The notes under the pieces: model-generated
What the model was told of the DNA's origin: nothing
What the model saw: only the letters and a program-made list of their open reading frames with translations
Database searches by the model: none
Translations under genes and position numbers: made by a program
Source of the DNA: Acidimicrobiia bacterium UBA5794
GTDB lineage: Bacteria > Actinomycetota > Acidimicrobiia > Spongiisociales > UBA5794
Assembly: GCA_002418265.1 (NCBI GenBank)
Contig: DIDS01000033.1
Coordinates: forward strand, 168,966-232,965
Direction: 5' to 3'
DNA length: 64,000 nucleotides
Part shown: piece by piece, positions 50,008-57,153 of the stretch
How positions within the stretch are numbered: the first letter of the stretch is position 1
How the letters are laid out: the number at the start of each line of letters is the position of its first letter

Positions 50008-52581
50008 CTACGCGCCGATCTCAAGCGGCTGGTGAACATCCATCGGAAGCCTGTTTCTCCATTTTCCATCGATCGCCTTGTATGCGGCTGCAACGGCGCC
50101 CGAGGTGGGAACGAGTCCGATCTCCCCAACACCCTTGATGCCAAAGGGTGAACGGGGTTGAGGAACCTCGACGAGTATCACCTCGACCTCCGGCATATCC
50201 TTCGGACGGATGATGTTGAGTTGCCTCAGCGTCGAGAACACCGGCATCCCTTCTTCGTCAGCCGGGAACTCTTCGGTCAGGGCGTATCCGAGTCCCATGT
50301 GGACAGCCCCTTCGACCTGACCCGCCGCAAGAATTGGATTGACCGCTCTCCCAACATCATGTGCAGCAATCACCTTTTCGATCTTTCCGGTGTCCCGATC
50401 CGCAATGATGACTTGGCAGGCATATCCGAACGCCGAGTGGATCGTTGGATTGTCGAGACCGTCTTCAATGCTGTTCGTCCAATCCACGGTGTAGGAACCG
50501 TGATAGTCGACACCCGGTTTACAGCCATCAGCCAATGCCGCCTTGCATGCCTCCTCGGTCGAGCCGGCTGCCATGAGCGTGCCGCGAGAACCGGTTGTCT
50601 GACCTGCCGAGAGATCTCGTGTTGTGTCCACGACAACATTGATCCGATCAGGATCGATCCCGAGTACATCGGCGGCAACCTGGAGAGCAACCGTGTGCAC
50701 ACCCTGTCCCATCTCGGTCCATGCGTGGCGTACCTCAACCGTTCCGTCCTCTTCGAATCGAACGACACCTTTGGCGATCTCAACGAATCCATTTCCGAGT
50801 CCGGAGTTCTTGATAGCGGCGCCGATGCCGACGGCCTTACCGGCACTGATCGCGGCGTCGTAGTGAGGCTTGACAGCGTTGAGGCACTCAAGGATTCCGG
50901 CAACTCCTTCGTCCATGATCTGGCCGGGCCCCCAGACACTTCCTGGCCTTGCGACATTCATGGCCCTGATCTCCCACGATGAGATGCCAACCTTCTCGGC
51001 GAGCCTGTCGATACAGCCTTCGGTGGCAAACTGTGCCTGATTGGCACCGAAACCTCGGAACGCACCACATACCGGATTGTTGGTCCGAACGGCTACGGCT
51101 TTGACATCGACGTTCTCGACGGCGTACGGACCACACGCGTGACCCGCCGCTCGCTCAAGCACCTTCATGCCTACTGAGGCGTAGGGACCCGAGTCGCCGA
51201 TCATCCTGGCCTTCACTGCCGTAACTCGGCCTTTCTCGTCGCATCCCATCCACATCTCGGTTCGAATCGGATGACGCTTGGCATGCATCCGGAAAGACTC
51301 GGGTCTCGAGAGAGTGCATTTGACGGGCCGGCCAAGGAGATGAGCGGCAAGGGCAGCGTGACCCTGATTTGACATGTCCTCTTTGCCGCCGAACGCTCCT
51401 CCGTTGCTCACCAGCTCAACCGTCACCTTTGAAGGATCGATCCCGAGCATCGCGGCGATCTGGTCGCGGTCGTCCCATACTCCTTGACCACCTGAGTACA
51501 CATACAACGACCCATCCTCAGAAGGGACTGCAACCGTTGACTCCGGCTCAAGGAACGCATGCTCGACCCGCTGTGTCTGGAAGACTTCGTGGACAACGTG
51601 GGCTGCCGAGGCAAGGGCCGCATCAGTGTCACCGCGTGAATATTTACTCTCTGACAAGGTGTTTCCGTCAAGGGTCCACACAGCGCTCTCATCAGATGCC
51701 AGGGCGACATCGGGGTCGGTGAACGGTGTCAGGACGTTGTATTCGACGTCGACGAGTTCGGCAGCTGCTCGTGCTGCAAGCATGTCCTCTGCAACAACGA
51801 TCGCAAGAACATCGCCGCGGTAGGACGTTCGCCCACCAACAGGAATCATCACGGGCCAGTCCTTGTGGATGAGACCGACACGCAACTCGCCCGGGATATC
51901 GTCGCCGGTGAGCACAGACACGACACCGGGATGCGCAAGTGCTCGTGTCGGATCGATCGAGACAACGTCGGCTCGGGCGTGATCGGTGAACCGCAAAGCA
52001 GCGTGGAGCATCCCCTCGATCTGGAGGTCACCGACAAACCCACGATCGCCAAGCGCGAGTTCGTTTGCTTCGTACTTGACTCCGTCGCCCCCGATCTTTC
52101 CCGATCGGGCCCTGACGGGGATGGCGTCGCCTGAAGCAAGGAGCTCTACGGCTTCGACGATCTTCGTATACCCAGTGCATCGGCAGAGGTGGGCACCAAG
52201 TCTTCCTTGGATTGTGGTCCGGTCGAGATCGGAGCCCTTCTGATCGATCAGCGCTTTTGATCGAACAATGATCCCGGGTGTGCAGAATCCACACTGAAGC
52301 GCGCCCGTCGCCGCAAAGGCGTTCGCATAGCGGGACCGCTCGGCATCGTCGAGACCTTCAAGCGTGACAATCGGTTTGTCGGAAACCTTGTCAAGAGACA
52401 CGAGACAACTTGCCGTGGCCTTGCCGTCGACGAGCACCGTGCATGCGCCACACTGTCCCGAGGGCGAGCATCCATCCTTTGGCGACGTGATCCCAAGGCC
52501 ATCGCGTAGGGCAGAGAGCAGATGCGGGTGGGCGTCATCCACCTCTCGTTGGGTTCCATTGACATTCAGCGAGACGGTCAT
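50008..52581 (-). CDS. Molybdenum hydroxylase, 2Fe-2S and molybdopterin domains fused (XdhD-like)
   Basis: 857 aa. Residues 1-160 hold the two 2Fe-2S clusters (CSPSGQCGACTVLVDG; GALQCGFCTPGIIV with CRCTGYTKIV). From about 185 to the end is the molybdopterin part: LEPESTVAVPS, GGAFGGKEDM, GAFRGFGANQ, and the catalytic Glu in GIKGVGEIGLVPTSG. The FAD domain is missing from the chain. Fits the xanthine-dehydrogenase-like XdhD subgroup. ATGA overlap with the upstream hydrolase. Confidence 0.9.
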   Translation of the reverse strand: MTVSLNVNGTQREVDDAHPHLLSALRDGLGITSPKDGCSPSGQCGACTVLVDGKATASCLVSLDKVSDKPIVTLEGLDDAERSRYANAFAATGALQCGFCTPGIIVRSKALIDQKGSDLDRTTIQGRLGAHLCRCTGYTKIVEAVELLASGDAIPVRARSGKIGGDGVKYEANELALGDRGFVGDLQIEGMLHAALRFTDHARADVVSIDPTRALAHPGVVSVLTGDDIPGELRVGLIHKDWPVMIPVGGRTSYRGDVLAIVVAEDMLAARAAAELVDVEYNVLTPFTDPDVALASDESAVWTLDGNTLSESKYSRGDTDAALASAAHVVHEVFQTQRVEHAFLEPESTVAVPSEDGSLYVYSGGQGVWDDRDQIAAMLGIDPSKVTVELVSNGGAFGGKEDMSNQGHAALAAHLLGRPVKCTLSRPESFRMHAKRHPIRTEMWMGCDEKGRVTAVKARMIGDSGPYASVGMKVLERAAGHACGPYAVENVDVKAVAVRTNNPVCGAFRGFGANQAQFATEGCIDRLAEKVGISSWEIRAMNVARPGSVWGPGQIMDEGVAGILECLNAVKPHYDAAISAGKAVGIGAAIKNSGLGNGFVEIAKGVVRFEEDGTVEVRHAWTEMGQGVHTVALQVAADVLGIDPDRINVVVDTTRDLSAGQTTGSRGTLMAAGSTEEACKAALADGCKPGVDYHGSYTVDWTNSIEDGLDNPTIHSAFGYACQVIIADRDTGKIEKVIAAHDVGRAVNPILAAGQVEGAVHMGLGYALTEEFPADEEGMPVFSTLRQLNIIRPKDMPEVEVILVEVPQPRSPFGIKGVGEIGLVPTSGAVAAAYKAIDGKWRNRLPMDVHQPLEIGA

Positions 52582-53516
52582 TCGAGTTCTCCTTCTTCTG
52601 CGATCAGGCGATAATGCTTGGGAACGCGGTATCGAGCAAAGTCGAACAGCGTGTTTTTGTAGAATGAACAAAAGTCAAGATCGATACGGGCAACGGCTAC
52701 CTCATCGCCCGTCGTGATACACCGAGCAACGACCTGTCCAGATGGGGCATAGATCGCGCTCTGGGCGAGTGAATCAATACCTTCCTCAATACCACCCTTT
52801 GCGACGCCCACGACGTACGTCCCGTTCTGGTAGGCACCTGAAGCCATGACGAGGTCGTTGTGGAAGCCAGCGAGAGCGTTTTGTTGAGGATCAGGGTCAT
52901 AGTGAAGCGGGGTGTTGTAGCCGATCAGGATCAGCTCGGCCCCCTTGAGCCCCATGACGCGGTACGTCTCGGGCCAGCGCCGATCGTTACAGATCGCCAT
53001 CCCAATCTTTGCCCCAAACGCGTCCCAGACACCAAATCCTTCCGGCCCCGATTCGAAATAGTGACGCTCGGCATGCTGGAAGGGGCGACCAGGCTCGTTT
53101 TCCTCATGTCCGGGAACATGGACTTTGTGGTACTTCCCAACGATCGACCCGTCGCGTTCGACGAGGACCTGCGTGTTGTAGCGGTGGTGCGTTCCGTCAT
53201 CGCCGATCACAAGTTCGGCATATCCAAGGGAGAAACCGACACCGAGCTCCTCTGCTCGGTCGAACAGCGGTTGGGTCGCCGTGTTCGGCATCTCGGATTC
53301 GAACCACATCTCGATCTCATCGATGTCATCGGTAAACCAACGTGGAAAGAAGGTGGTGAGCGCAAGTTCGGGAAACACGACAAGGTCACATCCCCGCGAC
53401 GCACCATCCTCAAGGAGAGCTATCAGACGCACAACGCAGTCAGACCTCGATTCGCCTTTGCGAATCGGGCCCATTTGGGCAGCTCCAACGGTGAGATACC
53501 GTGTCACGGGATCCAA
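52578..53516 (-). CDS. Nitrilase-superfamily amidohydrolase (N-carbamoyl-amino-acid hydrolase-like)
   Basis: 312 aa from TTG 53516 (GTG 53507 possible). Glu in VVFPELALTTF, Lys in GKYHKVHVPGHEENEPG, Cys in GMAICNDRRWPETYR: complete Glu-Lys-Cys triad. Closest in motif pattern to N-carbamoyl-D-amino-acid hydrolases. First gene of the minus-strand purine operon, so it likely acts on a carbamoyl intermediate from ring opening. Confidence 0.88.
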   Translation of the reverse strand: MDPVTRYLTVGAAQMGPIRKGESRSDCVVRLIALLEDGASRGCDLVVFPELALTTFFPRWFTDDIDEIEMWFESEMPNTATQPLFDRAEELGVGFSLGYAELVIGDDGTHHRYNTQVLVERDGSIVGKYHKVHVPGHEENEPGRPFQHAERHYFESGPEGFGVWDAFGAKIGMAICNDRRWPETYRVMGLKGAELILIGYNTPLHYDPDPQQNALAGFHNDLVMASGAYQNGTYVVGVAKGGIEEGIDSLAQSAIYAPSGQVVARCITTGDEVAVARIDLDFCSFYKNTLFDFARYRVPKHYRLIAEEGELE

Positions 53517-53562
53517 TCCTGACTGTGTGTCGACTACGAGATCAATTGTCGTCGATTGCTTT

Positions 53563-53598
53563 ACATTTTGTCAAATCAATTTTGACATTTTATCAAAT
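53563..53598. promoter_or_regulatory. Divergent operator of the purine island
   Basis: AT-rich island in GC-rich DNA. ACATTTTGTCAAAT (53563-53576) repeats as ACATTTTATCAAAT (53585-53598), 22 bp apart, two helical turns. Between them TGTCAAA-TCAAT-TTTGACA (53569-53587) is a perfect palindrome that also gives a TTGACA -35 on each strand. On the minus strand GACAAT (53550-53545) is 18 nt downstream of its TTGACA. Candidate site for one regulator controlling both operons. Confidence 0.7.
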
Positions 53599-53672
53599 TT
53601 TTTTGGCTTTCTTTCGACTTCGTCGTTAGTGTCGATGTGACATTCAGATATGAGATTTCGAGGAGGAATACC

Positions 53673-54515
53673 GTGTCAGATACACTTCGCGCCGCACTTG
53701 TTCAGGCCGCCTGGACCGGCGACTACGACTCAATGCTTGCCACCAATACCGAGTACGCCCATCAGGCTGCCAACGATGGGGCCAAGGTCCTGTGCTTTCA
53801 GGAAATATTCACCGGTCCATACTTTTGCAACGTCCAGGATCCACAGTTCTATGACCTCGCCGAGGAGATCCCCCACGGGCGGACCGTCACCGCCATGAAG
53901 AAGGTCGCAGCCGAGACGGGCATGGTCATGATCATTCCGATCTATGAAAAGGTTGACGAGGGAACGTTCTACAACACGGCTGCCGTAATCGATGCAAACG
54001 GTGAGATGCTTGGCATCTACCGAAAGACTCATATCCCCCAGGTCGAAGGATTCTGGGAGAAGTTCTACTTCCGGCCAGGAAATCTCGGCTACCCGGTCTT
54101 TGACACAGCAGTGGGCCGGATTGGTGTGTACATCTGTTACGACCGACACTTTCCTGAAGGATGGCGCGAACTCGGTCTCAAGGGCGCCAAACTCGTCTTC
54201 AACCCGAGCGCAACAACTCGAGGTCACTCCAAGTACCTGTGGCAGCTGGAACAGCCAGCGGCCGCTGTTGCGAATCAGTACTTTGTCGGGGCAATCAACA
54301 GGGTTGGAACGGAAAATCTTGAGGACACGGACTATTACGGATCTTCGTACTTCGTCGACCCACGCGGACAGATCGTCGGTGAGACAGCATCGGACACGGC
54401 GGACGAGGTCGTGGTCCGTGACCTCGACATGTCAGAAATCGAAGCGGCACGTCGGCATTGGGCGTTCTACCGTGATCGCAGACCAGAGGTCTACGAGGGA
54501 ATCGCGAAGTCGTGA
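53673..54515 (+). CDS. Beta-ureidopropionase/N-carbamoylputrescine amidase-like hydrolase
   Basis: 280 aa from GTG 53673 with GAGGAGG upstream. Triad: Glu in VLCFQEIFTGPYF, Lys in YRKTHIPQ, Cys in VYICYDRHFPEGWR. The family removes a carbamoyl group as CO2 and NH3. First gene of the plus-strand operon; a different subfamily from the hydrolase across the control region. Confidence 0.9.
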   Translation: MSDTLRAALVQAAWTGDYDSMLATNTEYAHQAANDGAKVLCFQEIFTGPYFCNVQDPQFYDLAEEIPHGRTVTAMKKVAAETGMVMIIPIYEKVDEGTFYNTAAVIDANGEMLGIYRKTHIPQVEGFWEKFYFRPGNLGYPVFDTAVGRIGVYICYDRHFPEGWRELGLKGAKLVFNPSATTRGHSKYLWQLEQPAAAVANQYFVGAINRVGTENLEDTDYYGSSYFVDPRGQIVGETASDTADEVVVRDLDMSEIEAARRHWAFYRDRRPEVYEGIAKS

Positions 54516-54754
54516 CCACATGCCGCGTTGAGTTCGTGATCGAACCGTTCAGCACAGATGGCGAGTTGGGATCCCACGTGCGTGCGGGGATTGCCGCAAT
54601 GGAGGCGCGGGGTCTCGCCGTGATCATGGGTCCGTTCGGATCCTTGGTTGAGGGAGCGACTGAGGACGTTTCGGCTGCCATCTCCTCGATGGTGCAAGCC
54701 GCTATCGTCGACGGCGCCGACCGAGTCCTTGTCGAGGTGACCACCCAGCCATGA
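54512..54754 (+). CDS. MTH1187/DUF77 (thiamine-binding-like) small protein
   Basis: 80 aa, GTG start overlapping the previous gene by 4 nt. VEFVIEPFSTDGELGSHVRAG, MGPFGSLVEGATEDVSAAI, DGADRVLVEVTT match DUF77, ferredoxin-like proteins some of which bind thiamine or related hydroxymethylpyrimidines. Possibly binds a purine/pyrimidine-like ligand here. Confidence 0.75.
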   Translation: MTTCRVEFVIEPFSTDGELGSHVRAGIAAMEARGLAVIMGPFGSLVEGATEDVSAAISSMVQAAIVDGADRVLVEVTTQP

Positions 54755-55116
54755 CTTCCAGCCAGCGGAATCTCGTCAAAGCCATCGAGCCCCTCATCGA
54801 CGCCATCGGCGCCTCGATCGTGTCCACGGACGAGCTTGAGGAAGGCGATATCACGCTCGATTGGAACGGGAAGCCGGTGATTGGAGTGCGACTTGATGAG
54901 ATCATTTCGCTCGACAGACTGATTGCCGCCGTTGAGCAACAGCTCGGATCACCGCTGAGGGATCTCGACCGCACCGACAAGCAACGTGCGGTTCGGATGC
55001 TTGACGAGCGAGGCGCTTTTCAACTCCGGCGATCGATCGAAGATGTCGGAGAGGCGATGGGAGTCAGTCGAATCACCATCTACAACTACCTCAGTGCCAT
55101 CAAGGACAGGGCGTGA
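54751..55116 (+). CDS. Stand-alone HTH regulator (YheO-type C-terminal HTH)
   Basis: 121 aa. The C-terminal part DKQRAVRMLDERGAFQLRRSIEDVGEAMGVSRITIYNYL is shaped like the HTH of YheO-type regulators, split here as DKQRAVRMLDERGAF then QLRRSIEDVGEAM. The PAS-like domain normally in front is replaced by about 65 residues of unknown type. The best local candidate for the regulator of the control region. Confidence 0.7.
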   Translation: MTSSQRNLVKAIEPLIDAIGASIVSTDELEEGDITLDWNGKPVIGVRLDEIISLDRLIAAVEQQLGSPLRDLDRTDKQRAVRMLDERGAFQLRRSIEDVGEAMGVSRITIYNYLSAIKDRA

Positions 55117-55706
55117 TGTCTGGCCTGTCGTTCGCGATCACGCTTCCCACTTGGGTTCGGTCCGTCATCGACTTCGATCAGGTTTACGAGTCCGACGAGG
55201 ACAAGATGGATCTGGCCAATGCCCTTGCAATGGGTAACGTCGCTCACCAAACAGGTGGTCCCTTCGGGGCAGCGATCTTCGAGGAGGCCACCCATCGACT
55301 CATCGCTCCGGGTGTGAACCTGGTTGTGCCCCAGAACAATCCGACAGCCCATGCCGAGATCGTCGCCATGGGCCTTGCCGGGGAGCTGCTCGGTCGATAC
55401 GACATAGGTGACGACGGCACCAAGCCCGCAGTACTCGCTGCGAGCACCGAGCCGTGTGCGATGTGTTTGGGTGCGGTTCCGTGGAGCGGAGTGTCGAGAC
55501 TGATCATCGGAGCAAGGGACGTCGATGCGCGTAATGTTGGGTTCGACGAAGGCGACAAGCCCGCCGATTGGATTGTGTCGCTTGAGGCTCGGGGGATCAC
55601 AGTCAGACAGGATGTCCAGCGTCCGCAGTCGGTGCTGGTATTGAACTCGTATCTCAGCTCGGGTGGCGAGATCTACAACACAGACGGAGGGGCAGACGAT
55701 GCATGA
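55116..55706 (+). CDS. Guanine-deaminase-like CMP/dCMP-deaminase-fold protein
   Basis: 196 aa from ATG 55116. Zinc motif TAHAEIVAM and STEPCAMCLGAVPWSGVSRL, the HAE/PCxxC pair of the cytidine-deaminase fold, most like GuaD-type guanine deaminases. It would convert guanine to xanthine, the substrate of the hydroxylase encoded next. Overlaps both neighbours. Confidence 0.87.
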   Translation: MSGLSFAITLPTWVRSVIDFDQVYESDEDKMDLANALAMGNVAHQTGGPFGAAIFEEATHRLIAPGVNLVVPQNNPTAHAEIVAMGLAGELLGRYDIGDDGTKPAVLAASTEPCAMCLGAVPWSGVSRLIIGARDVDARNVGFDEGDKPADWIVSLEARGITVRQDVQRPQSVLVLNSYLSSGGEIYNTDGGADDA

Positions 55707-57153
55707 GGTACAGGACAGAACGTGGAGCGTTGAACGGTACGACCGTCCAGAGACCCTCGAAGGAGCACTCGACCTCGTGGACCAGCACCGGTCCGATGTC
55801 CGAATCCTTGCAGGCGGCACCGATCTCCTCCTTGAGATGCAGCGAAAGGTCCGCAACGTCGGTTTTCTCGTGGACCTGTCTGCTATCGACGGCCTCGATG
55901 ACATCACTCTCGACGGTGGCGTCGTGTCACTCGGGCCCCTTGTCACGCACAGGGACGTCATCGCTTCTGACCTCGTCCGGGCACATGGGCTTCCCCTCGC
56001 TCAGGCATGTCTTGAAGTGGGTTCGGCACAGCTTCGTAATCGGGCAACTGTCGTCGGCAACGTGGTAACGGCATCCCCTGCCAACGACACCATTTCAGCG
56101 CTGCTTGCGTTGGACGCATCCCTCACGCTCGCTTCCATCAACGGCCAGCGCACTGTTGCGCTCTCGGATTTCTACAAAGGCGTTCGCAGGACCGTGATGG
56201 CTGACAATGAGATCGTAACGGGTGTCTCGTTTCCGGCCATGACCGAGTCCGATGCAGGGATCTTTGCAAAGGTTGGCCTCCGCTCTGCACAGGCGATCTC
56301 AGTCGTCCACGGCTCCATTCTCGTGTCACGAAACAACGGCATCGTGAGTTCGGCTCGAATCGCACTGGGGAGTGTGGCACCCGTGGTCGTCCTCGTCCAA
56401 GCCGCTGATCTCCTCATCGGAAACAGCCTGTCGGAAGAAACCATCAAACAATGCGCCGCGGCATGCGCCGGCGAAGTCACCCCGATCTCGGACGGGAGAG
56501 CGACCGCCGAATACCGCACGGCAATGGTTGAGGTCGCAGTGGCACGCATGCTGCGCTCACTCAGAGACGGAACCGAAGCAGCCCAATGGCCCGATCGTGT
56601 CACGCTGCTCAGTAACGGCACCAAGGCTGTTCCAGAACCAGCCTCGGTCGGACAGGACGACAACGTGATGATCACGATCAACGGAGTTCCGACATCGGGG
56701 AGCGGTGCCTGCAATACGACACTCCTGAATTGGATTCGCGAGCATGCAACGGCCGCCAACGGCGCTCCCCTGACCGGAACGAAGGAAGGATGCGCCGAGG
56801 GTGAGTGTGGCGCTTGCACCGTCCACATGGATGGGCAAGCCGTACTTGCCTGCCTGGTCGCCGCACCAGCAGCCCATGGAAGTGAGGTCACCACCATCGA
56901 AGGGCTCTCATCAGAACGAGACCGGGTCATGCAGGATGCTCTTGTCGATTTCGGAGCGGTTCAATGCGGTTTCTGCACGCCGGGATTTGTCATGTCCGCC
57001 TCATCGTTGTTGAGCGAACACGAAAATCTCTCGACACACGAAATCCGTGAGGGCCTCAGCGGCAATATTTGTCGCTGCACCGGCTACGACTCGATCGTCG
57101 CGGCCGTGCAGATTTCAGACGTTGGACGTTGGACAGATGGGGGTTCGTCGTGA
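55699..57153 (+). CDS. Xanthine dehydrogenase FAD + 2Fe-2S fusion subunit
   Basis: 484 aa. Residues 1-290 form the FAD subunit (RILAGGTDLLLEMQ, GSAQLRNRATVVGNVVTASPANDT). About 328-480 hold the 2Fe-2S subunit (CAEGECGACTVHMDG, GAVQCGFCTPGFVMSA, CRCTGYDSIV). These two are separate subunits in most three-subunit enzymes. RBS GGAGGGG. Overlaps the deaminase by 8 nt and the next gene by 4 nt. Confidence 0.93.
   Translation: MHEVQDRTWSVERYDRPETLEGALDLVDQHRSDVRILAGGTDLLLEMQRKVRNVGFLVDLSAIDGLDDITLDGGVVSLGPLVTHRDVIASDLVRAHGLPLAQACLEVGSAQLRNRATVVGNVVTASPANDTISALLALDASLTLASINGQRTVALSDFYKGVRRTVMADNEIVTGVSFPAMTESDAGIFAKVGLRSAQAISVVHGSILVSRNNGIVSSARIALGSVAPVVVLVQAADLLIGNSLSEETIKQCAAACAGEVTPISDGRATAEYRTAMVEVAVARMLRSLRDGTEAAQWPDRVTLLSNGTKAVPEPASVGQDDNVMITINGVPTSGSGACNTTLLNWIREHATAANGAPLTGTKEGCAEGECGACTVHMDGQAVLACLVAAPAAHGSEVTTIEGLSSERDRVMQDALVDFGAVQCGFCTPGFVMSASSLLSEHENLSTHEIREGLSGNICRCTGYDSIVAAVQISDVGRWTDGGSS

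Noticed and set aside
50008..52581. Selenium-dependent xanthine dehydrogenase
   Set aside because: The gene set resembles selenium-linked clusters, but no selenium-handling gene (selD, yqeB, yqeC) is in the window, so the claim is not supportable.
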